The notes: a model not told the origin generated them from the letters alone. A stretch of 64,000 bases of DNA from Gambelia wislizenii (GCA_030847615.1 JAUMIR010000004.1:228698501-228762500), one strand, 5' to 3'; counted from the stretch's first letter, positions 41,391-54,972 are shown. Numbers and translations are program-made.

Positions 41391-44300
41391 TGTGGACTCT
41401 CTAGCATGGTTAGATGTAAATGGATTAATAATTATTACAACTGGAATAAAAATGTAATATTATCTCACCACTGTGGGACCTGTCTCCTTGCTCAAATTGA
41501 CTTGTGTTCCTGCTTAGTCTACTGTCTGGGCCCTCGCTGCTGATGGGCAACTTCAAGGCCCCTTCTTAGGGGTTCTTTATCTTCAAACTGATAAAACTCC
41601 TTCAAACAGAAGACTGTCCACTTTAAAACAGAACAATTACCATCCTGCTAAGAATCAAGTTAGTAAGAATCAAGCAGTGAGTAATGACAATTATTCCAAG
41701 ACTTATCATCTAGAAGCAACCATATGTGTGTGTGTGTGGTGGTGGTGGAGGGGGGAGAAGTATCTTAGACAATGTGGATTCACCAGCTGTCAGGGAACAA
41801 CATATAAAAGAAATGAGAGTAGGGAATAAACCTTGGGCTGATAGACAAAAGTCCACTGTGAAATTCCAGTAAACAGAAACTTGTTATCTACTGCATGAAT
41901 TGGGGACTTTTATCAGGCAGCATTGTGTACATTTAGCAAGAGCTAAAAAGAAGTTACACTGCTTCATATATTTATAGTTTGCTGTCTGTAATTTCTGCTA
42001 GACTTGAGAAAAGGAATAAAAAGTTGGCTTTCCATGAGACACACTCAGCCTGGCTACCTCCATGTCACCTACTAGGCCCAGGTGTATTTTCTACCTCAAA
42101 TAGCATAATTCTTATTCTTCCTTTCTACCCAGAGTTTCATTGAACTTTGAAATATGTTGACATTTATGGATTGTGGCTGAAGTTTTCAAAGTTATACCTG
42201 TTCACCTATTCTGTATCACATACTGAAATGAATGGCAAAACTGAAGGCTTGAAGAATAATTAAAGACTGGTACTGACAGATTATTAACATTTTGTAGTTA
42301 TGAGGATAGTTACTTTTTCTATGCATGCAGTTTAAAATACTGGCTGGAGTTCGGATATGGCACTATGTTAGTACAAAAGTAGTTGCACAAGCAATTGTAC
42401 TTTCTGAGAGGTTGTGCCAGGGTGGTCTTTAGCACAATTAATCATTCTGCAAGTACACATATAGCTCTCTCTCTCACTTGTGACTTGGTGGGTGGGGAAC
42501 TATTCAATCATTGCACAATGGGTGAATTTAAAGCTATGACGGCCATTACATAAGTCAGTTGTCAAGTGTGAGAACCAATGCAATTTGCTGGAAGATATTT
42601 ATACGATGTTACAGATGGATAGGATATTGGCCATAGCATAAAATAATTGACAGACTCCTGACAATTCAGAGGCTAAGAGCAGATTCATGAGTACCAGGAC
42701 TCTCCAAAATGTTTATGGCTACAATACTATATCCATTTACCTGAGAGTAAGCTCATCTGAACTCAGACTGGCTTCCAAGCAGGTATGTATCAGATTAAAC
42801 TATAATTCGGTTTCATTGACCACTAACTTTTAATTCATGCTTTCTGAATTGAACCCAAGGTGTTTAACAAGTCACATAACTTGTGCACACTATATATGCT
42901 GAGTGAAGCTTTAATTCCAAACGCACATTCCAAATCTTATGTAAAAGAAAAAAAAATGGCTGCTCTCTTTAACTTCCTGTTGGGAGAGTGCCATGCGTAT
43001 AGTCCAAAGCACAAGGGAATGTTATTTTTGGAACACAACTACCAGAGCCCTCCAGCAAGCCTGGGGGAAAGACTGGAAGTTGTGTCAAAAAGGTAACTTG
43101 TCCCCAGTAATGAAGTGAGGGGTTGGTTTCTATACCTATGAAGTTCCATGTGTCCAGTGGAGCCTCTGGATTAGCAGCCTGTGATTTTATGGCCGTTCGC
43201 CTGCATTTAAATGAGTTATTTATAATATTTTGTATATTTGTTATATTTTGGCTGATTGGCTTTTACAGTGGGCTGGGGAGGGACATTTGCAGTCATGGCA
43301 ACAGTACCATGATCGTAAACGTGAATGCAAATATGAATACAATCTAGCCTATAACCTTGTAACTGTAACAGGATGCAGGCCCCACATATAAGAATATAGA
43401 AGCCCATTGAGAAAAGATGTGTAGGACTGCACCATACATTCCACAGTAGCTGCCATGTGGTAACTTACAGTACCCTCTCCCATGGTTGGATCTCTGCTTG
43501 TCAGTTTTAATACAGTGGTTATCTCTCAATGCAGCCATTACAAGGTAAAACAAATGGCATACATATCAGCCAAAATACTTTCCTGCTATTTTGCTCCAAA
43601 TACAGAACAGCCCATTTTCAAGCAGGTGCCAGTACATCACAGATATCTTCTCTGTCACAATTCTCACATAAATGCATTTTCCCTTCAAAAGCAGAAATTA
43701 GGGAGCAAGGATGTAAGATGCTGCTACATAGCATTAATACAATTTATTAGACAAAGCCTATGAGGATGCAATAGTGGGTCTGCTATCAAAGGGAAAAAAC
43801 CTTCAGGCATTTTACATCCCTTAATCCCAACGACAGCCTGTTTCTGCAGATACCCTGCAGTTCATGAATCACTGGCTATAGCATGCAAAATCCCTATTTA
43901 GGTAATTACAATACAATACACAAGCCTGCACATTGCCTAATGTCACAGAAAATATTCCAAGCCACCCTCTCCCTGAAATAATACAGCAACCTCACAGTTT
44001 AGGGCAATCTTTTCTGTGCCGCTGCGATAATGCGACAGGGAGGTGGGTAAATGTCACTTTGCTCAGGTATGTCCTTCTGGGCACTAAATGGGATTCAGGT
44101 ACAAATGAATGGAACTGATTTGATGTGAGAGCCTCTGAGGCCCATTAGTAACAGTGGCAGATTTCAGCAGAAATTTGGGCCCAATCCTGTTCAGACACCG
44201 AATCCTACTTGGACAAATCTCATGCCTTTTACAGAAAATATGTGAATCTTGTTGTATGGATAAGGATGAAATCCTATCTCAAAAGGATTTGCATCAGAAT

Positions 44301-44914
44301 AAATGCACTCAGGATGGTGTTGTGGGTGAGGTTAGGATAGTAAAATATTTGCTGCAAACTAAATGTGCAGCATAAGTAATTAATATTAATACAGTCCTTG
44401 TCCCAATTACACAAAATATTCATTTATTCATTCCTCCCATGTCTGCTCTGCCACCATAGCTCCCAAGAGCTGTCAGGATGGCTTACAACAAATCAGGTCT
44501 AGAAAAACAACATTTAATTCTTTTAAAAAATAGCTAAGAACCACAAGAAACCATATAATAAGTAAAACCAAGAATACAATATATAAAATCAGCAATAAAT
44601 TCCACCATACTCTGGTTCCAAAATTACAGAAGCAGCTCACAACAGGAGGATTTAAAATGTAACAGTTCCTTTGTTTTTGTTTTTTGTACTTCTGTGGACT
44701 GTAGTTTTCTAGAATTACCTCCATGTGTTCTAACAAAGGGATAGAATGGAAAACCTTCCAAACTGGAAGAATGCTTTTTCTGACTATAATAACCCATGAA
44801 TTCAAACTAGTTTACTCAAACTCCTTCTTCTATCTCTAGTATTATGTTCTATCCATGAAGTACAGTCATAGCATTTGAGGGGCAGAACTTGCCCCTGATA
44901 ATATCAGTATGCAC
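41391..44914. other. Long repeat-poor stretch, no gene seen
   Basis: I find no LINE, SINE or transposon signature and no convincing exon. A (TG)n/(GGT)n run lies near 41725-41747. Frames of 60-93 codons are isolated and unsupported. This is the largest apparently single-copy block in the window. Confidence 0.4.
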
Positions 44915-45115
44915 TATAGTATTATAGCAACCTAATTGATCCGGTGGAATCCTAGGTTTTGCTGAAGTACTTAGAATTCTCTGCTAGAGAGCTCTAGTCC
45001 AGTGGAGTGAACTAGAGGTGTCTAGCAGAGAATTCTTAGAACCTCACCAAAGTAAGAATCTCAGGATCCTGTAGGATGGAGCCATGACATGCTGTTACTC
45101 TTATACAGAGCTGTT
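44915..45115. mobile_element. Palindromic MITE (tcctatggaatcctggg class)
   Basis: The halves are imperfect inverted copies. The core 'agaattctctgctagagagc' pairs with 'ctagcagagaattctt', and the outer 'gatccggtggaatcc' pairs with 'ggatcctgtaggatgg'. It is related in its interior to 48845, 55155 and 62823. The ends are decayed. Confidence 0.65.
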
Positions 45116-45299
45116 CAATCAAGATCACTGTTCTTTTCTTTTTTAAAAAGAGAAACTGAGAACACGATGATGAACGTGATGGCAAAAGACTCTGTAAATC
45201 ACAAACAACAAAGTGGTTTGCCTCAGTTAATGTCAATTATTAATTTACAGTTACCTTGATAGATAGTCCTCTCAGGCCATTTGTAACCAACTGTGCTTT

Positions 45300-45395
45300 T
45301 TTGGGGGGGTATATATTTATGTATACAGTATATTTTGTGTATATATATATTGTGTGTGTGTGTATTGTACATATGTGAAGTATATTATTTTAATA
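45300..45395. repeat. TA/TG-rich simple sequence
   Basis: Runs of tata and tgtg form a low-complexity patch. Confidence 0.75.
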
Positions 45396-45474
45396 TTCTG
45401 CATTCTACTACCCAAATTTAACAACGTTGTTGATAATTCTTTGAAAACCTAAATTACAAAATGGGGACATGCTT

Positions 45475-45610
45475 TAGCTCACATGCAGAAGGTGCTCAGT
45501 TTAAATCTCCAAGAAGTGCTAAAACTCCTCCCTGTAATCTGTAAAGAGCCACTGCCAGTTAGCACAGAGTAGACAGTACTGAGCCATATGGACCAATGGC
45601 CTGACTCCAA
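45475..45610 (+). mobile_element. Probable tRNA-derived SINE fragment
   Basis: 'gcagaaggtgctcagtttaa' has a B-box-like segment, and 'gagccactgccagttagcac...agtactgagccatatggacc' resembles a body common to a reptile tRNA SINE. Overlapping open frames are not genes. Confidence 0.5.
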
Positions 45611-48600
45611 TTCTGCTATCACAGCCACTGATAAAACTAGAGGACAGTCAGGTCTGCAGTTTATTTTGTCTTTTCCTTTTCCACCTCTAATTCTATATGC
45701 CACTCCCCTGTCCTCCAATCTTAAACTTCCTTTGATTTGACCTCATTGGAAAATTCTAGATTATATCACTTCCCTCCAGGGAAATGTTGTTCCAGGGGTC
45801 CCCCCCACCCGAGCCAGTGAAAAATTCTGAGGAGGAACACGATAGTTTCCCTCCATCATTCTTCTGTTCTTTTATAATTTAATGTCATAACTTCTATCAT
45901 TCTTATGCTGATTATCTTCTTTAATCATCCATTTTGCTAGCTCAGCCTTCTGGTTGTCCTAATGAGCTCTTAGTCGCATTCAACTAACACAAATGAAATT
46001 AGCAGTGGCCTTACTTGGCAGTCCCTCTGGGAATACACTGTCCTTCCCCAAAGAAGTAAAAGTCAGTTTAAATCACCTTGAGCAGAACTGGTTAGATTTT
46101 ATCAATGTACAGAACGTTACTGATGGTTGCACAATAGCAGTTAAATCAAGAGCCATCTAGGCAACTATCTTCAGACACCTTAATGTTTTGTTGTTACATT
46201 CAAAAGTGAATTCAGATAAATATCTCTTTTAAGCAGTCATTTGTCACAAGAATGCTAGAAAAACAAAAACAGAGAGCTTCTGGTTTGGGTTTCAGCCTGG
46301 TGCTCCAAACCTGCTAGTTAGCCTGAAGTCCTTTAAACAGAGGCTGGATCCTTTCTGCTTTTAATAACTATTGATTCCTGACCAGTCATGGAAGAGAACC
46401 ATTCATGGAATGAATAGTTTTGTCCATGGTCAATTTCCTTTGCTCACCCTGTAAATCAGTGCTGGTTCCAGGAAGTCAACAAGCAGGGGGCTTCCCTTGA
46501 TGACAGCTTTTGTCACCACATCCCTTCATGTGCCTTCTTCCTGGGGCTTGTCCACACAGGCAATAAAATATATTCACCCCATATTCACAGCACAGTTGAC
46601 ACACAGCATTTTCAACTATGCACATTTTCACCGGGGTTTCTACAGGAAACTCCAGCTCTGTAAGATTTGCAGTTTGCTCTGGACTTTTGGCCATGTGGTG
46701 GTGAATGATTGGCTTTGGAGCAAAGCTGGAATGGGACTTCTGGTGGATGGGACTCTATTCTAGAGCTTCCCCCACCCCCACAATTGTATGCATATCTGGG
46801 TAAGCATTATCTCTACTTATCCAGTAACACAGTATTGGGGCCATATACAGCCACTTATTTACATGTACAATAGAACAGAAAAAATAAAAACCCAGAGCAC
46901 CCCTGGTTGTGTGGCCAGAAATAGTACAATGTACAGGACATGTGATCAGTGTAGGACCACCATTTACTCCAACAGTGGTGCAATGGTGATTAGTGTGTAG
47001 TTGGATACTCCAATCTACAACTGGAGAAATCCGGTAAGTGTGGCTTTTATGGGGCCGCTATGGATCAAAGAAATCCACTGCGGCTATGAGGTAGGTGCAG
47101 GGTTTCCTGCCCGTGTAGTCAAGCCCCTGGACTCAGCCTGCAGAGCTACCCCAGTCAAAGAGGAAGAGTTGAGGAGAGACTACTACTGCTCTTCCTTGCT
47201 CCCGTCACTGTTAACTCAGTGAGCAGAGCCTGGACAAGTGGCTGTGGGGAGACAGTTCCAAGACTCCCCAGGGCAGCATGATCCCCACTCATGTTTTCTC
47301 CCCAGCTTTCTCTAGCTGAGAGAGGGCAAGTCAATAGGAGACTATAGGGAAGGGCTGGGGAGTCTCTACCTAGGGACATGACTCAGGCTGTGAATTCCCC
47401 AATCTAGCTCAGGAAACATTGTAGGAAGGCGATTCTGCATATCACCTTTGATCTCAACCTGTGCCCTGCCCTTGACTCTCTGTAACTTCCCCTCTCACCT
47501 TTCCTATTTGGGCATGGTATGGAAAGGAGGGGGAGGGAATGAAGCTAGCTCCCAATGCAGCCACATCACCTTGAGGAGCACCCAGTCAATCCTTCACTTC
47601 CTCCACCTTTTCTGGCCAGGAAAGATGTTGCAGGGAGGGGGGGAGGCAGTAGCAGCTGGAGGTTTCCATATTCATGGGGCAGAGGAACTGCTCTAAGTTT
47701 TCATCCAAATGCAAAAGGAGCTAATCGTGCTGCTGAATTTAGCACCCTGGACAACTCTGTTAATGCTCAGACTAAAACGTTAAGCAGATTCAGTCGCCCA
47801 CTTACATGAAAGCCATCAGCCATCACTAATGGAAGCTATTTCACATAGAGCGGACCCCTGCCACCACTGCCTTGAGCTGAGTAACTCAGCAGATTCCTTC
47901 TTCCTTCTCCTTCCCAACTGGGGACAGGGGAACAAAGCCAGCTCCTGGCTGAGATGTGCATCCTCACTGAACACCTGCCAGGGCTATGAAACTCTGTGGT
48001 TCACCTGCCCACTCTTTCCTGATGAGGGAAAGCACAGGATGGCTGTAGATGGCTATGTATGAGCTGTACAGCCATGAGGAACATTTTGGAAGGCCATGTG
48101 GCTCAGATTCTTTGGCTGCTGCACATCCCCCCAGGATGAGAGAAAGGGCAGGGCAGGTGAAGCCAACTCTTACTGAACCAGAGGCATTCCTCTGAGCATG
48201 TAACACATCTTCTAGGGGTGCAAATTAATTCCTCATTCCTCCTTTAGGTACAGGCACTGAGCAGGCCCTTGGTTGGATGGTGATGGTCCACAGAGGCAAT
48301 CTGGCTCTTGGAGATAATCCAGTTCCCTGTTCCATGTATGCTCAGCAATGGTGACCCTTTTGCCAGCACTTTCAGTATCAGGATCTTGATATTAAGAAGC
48401 TCCATTTCAAAGGCACAAGTGAGGTATACATCAGCCTTCAGTGTTGAAATGTAATGCTTACAAAGGCTGGCATTAAATGCATTTAACTATCCTTAATGAG
48501 AAGTTTCCCCTTATATCTGGATTTCTACAAAATCATCATCATCATCATCATAAATAAAAAATTCCCAAGTGGAAGATTTTTCTTTCCTATGCTGACATTT

Positions 48601-48844
48601 TACCCCCAAACTTGTTGAGAAATAAAATGAGGAGTCATAATGCCATTGTGTGTTAAGACATCATGGCAGTTAATATGATGAATGATTTATACATGTGGTT
48701 GTTGATTTTATTGATTATGAATAAGGCTCAATAAAGCAACACATTTTCTCAAGATAAAGAAAGAAAGGGATGGAGAAACAGGTGTCCCCCACCCCCGGCT
48801 TTCATCTCAGTTCTGAATCTAGATCCCTTCACATAGGTCCTTTT
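45611..48844. other. Long repeat-poor stretch, no gene seen
   Basis: No recognisable exon or transposon. A CR1-like scrap (tttaaacagaggctggat) lies near 46333. A (TCA)n microsatellite occupies 48531-48551. Frames near 47448-48062 have no known domain. Confidence 0.4.
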
Positions 48845-49024
48845 ATAGCACTGTGATCCCACTTTACCTGCCATGACAACTTCCTATGGAGTCCTGGGAT
48901 TTGCAGTTTAAAGAGAGGTCTTTAGAATTCTCAGCCAGAGAGCTTTATTGCCTCTCCAAACAACAAACCCCAGAATTCCACAGGATGCAGCCATGGAAGT
49001 CAAAGTGTAACCATAGTGCTATAG
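48845..49024. mobile_element. Palindromic MITE (tcctatggaatcctggg class)
   Basis: 'atagcactgtgatcccactt' at the left mirrors 'aagtgtaaccatagtgctat' at the right. Interior halves 'tcctgggatttgcagttt' and 'aacaaaccccagaattcc' also pair. The element is about 180 bp. Confidence 0.75.
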
Positions 49025-49034
49025 TGATGTATGA

Positions 49035-49337
49035 GGTTATCAGATGTGACAAAACCGCATCAGAAGAACACGACAAGAACAGAAACGTGCAACATTATCA
49101 GATGACAATGTCCTTCAGATTTCGGGTGTGTAGCGTGGGTGTGAATAAGGCATCCCTTTTTGGTGGTTTAGCCCTGTCAATAAAAAAAGTGAAGCCTCGT
49201 CCGTGCCAGCACTATGCCCTGGGAACAGCAGAAGACGCGGGCATCTGATAATGTTGCCCTTTCTGTTCTCTTCATGTTCTTCTGACACAGTTTGGGATAC
49301 AGTCTTTTGCTGCATTTCCCCACGTCTGATAAAGTCC
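49035..49337. mobile_element. Short TIR-family member
   Basis: It starts ggttatcagatgtgac and ends gtctgataaagtcc. Interior strings 'acattatcagatgacaatgt' and 'gcatctgataatgttgcc' are inverted with respect to each other, so it is partly palindromic. No matching target duplication is visible. Confidence 0.6.
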
Positions 49338-51429
49338 ATAGTGTGAAAAGGCCCATAGCCAAAATATTATCCTAAGGATAATTAGAACCTGTTCCCCATA
49401 TTCCTGTGAGCACTCTGTCCTACCATCCGCCTGCTCAGATTCCTCCACATTATTAAAAAACACACACACACAAATAGCACCAGCTGGAGGCTCTCAATTA
49501 TCAGGAGCAGACCAATTGCCAATGGAGAATTTGCTTCCAATGGAAATACTAGATTCAGAAGACAAATTTATCTTAAGACAAGAGTAAGAGAAAGGAGGTT
49601 AAATTCCTTCTCCATGCCTCTTCTGATCTTATGATTTATGAATTCCCTAGCTGATGTGATCTGCATTAAAAATAAAAAAGGAAAAGCTTCACTTTAATTT
49701 CAAAGATGCATTTAATGTCATGTATAGTTTGGGTGTCAGTATTTTCCAGCAGAGCTCTCCAGTCTCAGGATTCTTGGAACTTGAAACTGTAAGTAGCAAA
49801 CATTTCCAGCCTCTGACAATTCCAGCCTCTGACAAGCCAAAAATTTACCAACTATTTTGTCATAACCATACAACAGAAGAGGGACTTTTGGCAGAGCTTG
49901 GATACATATAGCTTATATGTGAAAACATATATATATTAGTTTTCACATATTAACTAACAAAAATATAAAACAATAACCACAATAACAATAAGCAATAAAT
50001 AACACCCAATACACATAAAAAACAAAAAACAATCTACACATACAACACCTTTCCCCCACCCCAAATCACATCTAGAGCAGCCCACAGAACACCATATTTA
50101 GCTTAAAAGTGATTTCCCACTTCGTATGCTTTGATCTTTGCATATCGGATTTTTACAATTCCACATAATTTATACATCCCAGTTTAATATGTACCTCTGT
50201 TCCTAAATGTAGAAAAAATATTTATATTTCAAAACCTGCCAATGTTATCTTTTCTTCTCTTTCTTGTATATATTTCAGAAATAGATTCCAATCTTCCATG
50301 AACTTCTCTATTGAATTTTCCTTTAATAGTGTAGTTAATTTATTCGTCTTGGCCAATTCAAATATCTTCAGGACATGTAACTTTTTGACCACACCTAATT
50401 GAATCCCCTAGTCAGCATGGCCATGCTGGCTGGGGATTCTGGGAGCTGTCATCTAAAAAACTATTTTCCCAAGCATAAGCTTTGGCCTCCCATGATATAT
50501 GAAGTGATTTTTCAAAAAGAGGCAAATCAAAGAAATGCTTAACAGGCAATGGAGCAGAGGGATGATGATGACAATGAAGGAGGAGGAGGTGAATTCACAG
50601 TTTTCAGCAGAAGAGGAGGGTGACACTCTTAGAGAGCTTGAGGAGGTCAATAAATCACCACCCTTATCTTGCAAACAGAGCCTGTGACTTCAAAAATTAG
50701 CTCATTTATTCTGCACAATTAAATTTATTGAAGTGTGACAGAAAAAGTTTAACAAGCACTGAAGCAGAAAGCCAGCAACAACAGAAGCAAGCATCTGAGT
50801 GAAGGGCACAATTAGTTGATTTTCTTTTTATTTATCAATATAATTATTGAATTGTATTTATCCTATTTCGCAGATTTTTACTATTATTGTTGGGTGGACT
50901 CAGGGGAAGAATTAGCTCATTAAAAAAAAGTCTAACTTAATATGATTATAGACTAGCTATTCAAAGAAAACTTCTCTGAAATACTCTGCAATCCTGTATT
51001 CAGTGAGGCCACATCATCTGGCTCAGAAAGTGAGTCTTCTCTGTGAAAAAACTAAATTGAATATGCACTGTGAACACATGCATTATTTTAGACTTAGAGA
51101 GTGACTCAATTTGTATCATACAGATACCAAACTCTACATTGTTTACATCCTCTCTTTTAAAAATTAATGGTATATAAGAGATTTAAAAGAAAATATCCCA
51201 ATATTTTGTATGTAAACACTGTTTACTGACCTCAAGAATGTTATGTTTTGATGCAATAATACTGAAATCCCATGATATTTATATTGATAGTGTAGTCTTA
51301 ACTTTTTGGACTAATGCATACTACAGGATTTTGTAATTTCCAGAACCACTAGAGATTTTGAAAATATGAAGGTTGCACAAAGATAAGAGAGAACTCTCCA
51401 TCCCACCAAGGCATTTTATTATGAATTGA
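49338..51429. other. Repeat-poor AT-rich stretch, no gene seen
   Basis: A perfect hairpin (atatgtgaaaac / gttttcacatat) lies near 49914-49950. A hAT-MITE-like scrap (ggctggggattctgggagct) lies near 50430. Otherwise nothing is recognised. Confidence 0.4.
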
Positions 51430-52722
51430 TTTTCCTTGGGTTTTTTCTAGGCTGTGAGGCCATGTTCTGGAAGAGTTTATTTCTGACATTTCACCTGCAT
51501 CTGTGGCTTGCATCTTCAGAGAATGGTTGGGTAGGAGTGTGTGTGGGGTTTATATACTGTGAACCCCTGTTGGGGAGGATATGTAAATGTATGTATTTGA
51601 ATGGCTAGTTTCTGGGTGGAGATATGCAAGAAGGATTAGTGTCTGTTTGGCTAATGGTTGGTTGATGGTCCGTTATCTGCTGGAAATCCCCCTGGCCCTG
51701 GGTGGAGTTCATTTGCAAGTGTTGGATTTTGATTTTAGTGCTTTTCAGGGCTGGCAACTAGATTTTGTTTACTTTTAGGGTTTCTTCTTTCCTGTTGAAG
51801 TTGTCCAGGTGTTCGTGGATTTCAATAGCTTCTCTGTGCATTCTGACATGATAGCTGTTGGCCTAGTCCAGAACTTCGGTGTTTTTAAATAACATTTTGT
51901 GTCCAAGTTGGTTTATAACATGTTCTGCTACTGCTGATTCTTCTGGCTGGCCCACACTGCAATGTCTCTCATGTTCCTTGATTCGTGTTTGCACACTGCG
52001 TTTAGTGGTCCCTATGTAAACCTGTCCACAGCTGCATGGTATGCAGTAAACTCCTGCAGCTGTGAGAGGGTCTCTTTTGTCCTTTGCTGAGTGTAGCATT
52101 TCTTGGATTTTCTTGGTTGGTTGTAGATTGTTTGGAGGTTGTGTTTCCTCATCAGTTTCCCTATTCTATCTGTGACTCCTTTGATGTATGGTTAACATAC
52201 CTTCCCTTTGGGTGGCTGTTTTTCTTCTTCATTCCTGTGGTTTTTTTCTGGGTCTGGCTGCTCTTGTGATGTCTGATCTGGAGTAACCATTAGCCTGTAG
52301 GGCCCAGTTTAGGTGCTTCAGTTCATCCTCCAGGTAGTGGGGTTCCCAGATCCTTTTTGCATGATCTACCAATGTTTTTATTATGCTTCTTTTTTGTCCT
52401 GAGTGATGATTGGAGTTCTTGTGCAGGTATCTGTCTGTGTATGTGGGTTTTCTGTATACCTTGTGGCCTAACCGTTGGTTTGGTTTGCGGATGACTACGA
52501 CATCAAAGAATGACAGTGTTCCTTCCTTTTCTTTTTCCATTGTGAATTGGATATTTGGGTGGATGCTGTTCAGGTGGTTCAGAAATGAGACCAAATCTTC
52601 TTCCTCGTGGCTCCAAATGGTGAAAGTGTCATCCACATATCAGAACCATGTTGTGGGATTTTTTGGTGCTGTTTCCAGGGCTTGCTTTTCAAAATGTTCC
52701 ATGTAAAAGTTTGCTATCACAG
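51430..52722 (-). mobile_element. Penelope-like element, 5'-truncated
   Basis: The minus strand encodes the RT C-terminal half and then a GIY-YIG endonuclease, the defining pair of Penelope-like elements. The terminal region ('gaagatgcaagccacagatg...aggtgaaatgtcag...') and the plus-strand edge 'tgggttttttctaggctgtg' match a Penelope end. A scrap of the same terminal sequence occurs at 58965. The 5' end stops at about 52722 against a CR1 fragment. Confidence 0.87.
51863..52722 (-). pseudogene. Penelope-like RT + GIY-YIG endonuclease (broken)
   Basis: From 52722 the frame reads FYMEHFEKQAL, then TTWF-stop-YVDDTFTIW, so the catalytic YVDD survives but a stop precedes it. FLNHLNSIHPNIQFTMEKE, TLSFFDV and HKVYRKPTYTDRYLH follow. 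After frame changes near 52230-52100 comes AGVYCIPCSCGQVYIGTTKR (GIY then YIG) with RIKEHERHC and AEHVINQLGH. The nuclease would nick the target to prime reverse transcription in an intact element. The N-terminal RT region is missing and there are at least two frameshifts. Confidence 0.87.
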
Positions 52723-53240
52723 GGCTATCATCAGGTAGTTCTTCCTAATCTTGATGTGAAATGTCTTTTCTTTCAATTTGAATTCATTTGTCCATTTCCT
52801 AGTTTCTGGAGCAGCAGAATGCAAGCTTGCACCATCTCTTCCGATATTTGAAGATGACTATCATGTCATCTTCCAATCTTTCCTTCCTCTAGCTAAACAT
52901 ACCCAGCAACCTAAGTTGTTCCTCATAGGTTTTGGCTTCCAAACCTTTTACCATTTTGGTCACTATCTTGGGTACACAGTCCAGCTTGTCACTCTCCTTC
53001 TTTAACTGTGGCACTCAAAACTGGACACAATATGCCAGGTTAAGTGGGCCAAAGCAAACTAGAATAGTACTATGACTTACCTCCATCTGGACATTACACT
53101 TATGTTGATACAGCCTAGAATTGCATTGACTTTTTTGGCCACTTCACCACATTGCTCATTCATGTTTGGCTTGTGGTATACTAAGATCCTAGATATTTTC
53201 AAATGTACTGTTGTCAAGCCAGGGGTTACCCATCCTCTAG
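52723..53240 (-). pseudogene. CR1 LINE fragment, older subfamily
   Basis: The plus strand carries complements of CR1 coding blocks: 'tttctggagcagcagaatgc', 'gctaaacatacccagcaacc', 'actggacacaatatgccagg' and 'attgcattgacttttttggc'. It lacks the CR1 3' terminus and is much more diverged than the copies at 14607 and 19808. Confidence 0.82.
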
Positions 53241-53589
53241 CCAAGATCCTACATGGCCACATATAGAATAAGAGTTCTGCATATGGCTCCCTTGTCACCA
53301 GCTCTAGGACTCACTGTGTTGCTGGGAGAGTTGCCCCCAATAGCTATTCTGTGGCTCGTGGAGAGATCAGAGAAGTATCTGGCTATGATCCCATAGCAAA
53401 ACACAGACAGACAACCTCTTTTACTAAGATATGCCAAGGTCTTCTAGAGGTCTCAGCAGACAATGTCATTGCTCTGTGTCTGTTTATGGGAACATAGCCA
53501 GATGCTTCTCTGATCCTCCACCCCGGCTTGCCACAGCCATGAAATGACCAGTGGGACTGAGCCTTGCCAGGGGGCGGAGAAAACTGGGC

Positions 53590-53620
<31 letters not shown>

Positions 53621-53714
53621 ATAGCCTGCCAAATCACAAGGAATCTGGGCACAAGAATATAAAGTTTTAAAAGGGAGATAATTGGCATAGCAGAGGCAGG
53701 AAGGGAATACTAAT
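53241..53714. other. No gene seen; (ATG)n microsatellite
   Basis: About nine ATG/GAT units at 53590-53620. The rest is unrecognised; a short frame across 53383-53688 includes the poly-His artefact of the microsatellite. Confidence 0.45.
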
Positions 53715-54320
53715 TTTCAGTTCTCACATCTGTACATAGTGATGGGAAAGACGATGGCTTGAACGATCCTGACTTTGGTGCTCAGTGTTATAACCTTTGC
53801 ATTTTATGATCTTGTCTAGTTCTTTCATAGCTGCCCTACCTAGACATAGTCTTTTTCTGATTTCATGACTGCACTCTCTGCTCTGGTCTATGATTGATCC
53901 AAGAAATGGGAGGTCTTTCACTATGTCAATTTCCTCATCATATATTTCGAATGTATGTAAATCCTCCGTGGTTATTATTTTTGTTTTCTTAACGTTCATC
54001 GTTAAGTCTGCTTTTGCATTTTCTTCTTTGAATTCCTTTAGTAGTTGCTGCAAGTCTGTGCTGTTTTCAGCTAGTACCAGGGTGTCATCTGCATATCTTA
54101 CATTGTTAATGTTCCTTCTCTGATCTCCACTCCTCCTTCCTATGACTCTGAACCTGCTCTGTGCATGATGTTTTCTGCATAAAAGTTGAACAAATAGGGT
54201 GATAGAATGCAAGCTTGCCTTAACCCCTTTCTGATTGGGAACCATTCTTTGTATCTGTACCTCACTGAAATTGTATCCAGTTTTATGATTTGGTCTCTAC
54301 AAAGAACTGTTAGTTCTCTT
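53715..54320 (-). pseudogene. BovB/RTE LINE, RT palm fragment
   Basis: The minus strand encodes KEWFPIRKGLRQACILSPYL and FNFYAENIMHRAG, then (after a small frame change) INNVRYADDTLVLAENSTDL with the catalytic YADD. MNVKKTKIITTE and FLGSIIDQSRECSHEIRK follow. It ends near the block MYRCEN. This segment overlaps and extends 5' of the tail fragment at 32375. Frameshifts make it inactive. Confidence 0.87.
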
Positions 54321-54972
54321 TCATTTCCTAACTCTTTTACATTGACATCACACAAAACAGGTGAGGCGCAATCTTTCTTTCACAAGGGAAAGCCTGGCTG
54401 TATATTACTTGGCAGGTTTTCAGGTATAATTTTTCTGATTTTTTTCACTCAGGTCAGATTGGTACTTTTCCATAAAGCAATATTCATGCTATGTCAGGTA
54501 TTTTTTATTGCCTTTTGCAGGACATAGAGTAATTGCCATCCTTAAAATGAAATACATCTCCTTGCTTTCTGCTACAACATGCACTATAGAGCATACAGAC
54601 ATTTGTAGTATTAACCAGGGAGAAGATAAAATCAAGCCCATACATTTCTGGAAACTGTGATTTTCTGTTGCTGACGCTAGTTAATTAACCAGAGTTGAAT
54701 TATTCTCTTACTTCTTAACCCTGTCACTCTTTCTATGTCTGTGTGATGAGACCTATAAATACATTTCAATTTTTTGTTTAAGATTAATCTTTGCAGTTGA
54801 ATTTTCAACTTTTGAGATAAGAGTGAAGATTGCAATCTTTCAGCCACTTTCATAACTAGTAAAAAGTCATGAAGATAGGGTGGAAGGTGTGGGCATCCCT
54901 TACATGCCATCTGAAAGAGAGGAAATGCATCATCAAAGTGGAGGACAAAAGAAAATAATACTTGCATAAAAT
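54321..54972. other. Unique sequence, no gene seen
   Basis: No recognisable feature. Confidence 0.35.

Noticed and set aside
46322..46350. CR1-like cctttaaacagaggctggat
   Set aside because: About 25 bp matches the CR1 C-terminus; too short to annotate as an element.
50415..50462. hAT-MITE-like ggctggggattctgggagct
   Set aside because: Only one arm is visible, with no opposite end or target duplication.
53383..53688. 101-codon minus-strand frame with a histidine run
   Set aside because: The His run is the translation of the (ATG)n microsatellite at 53590-53620. No other evidence of coding.
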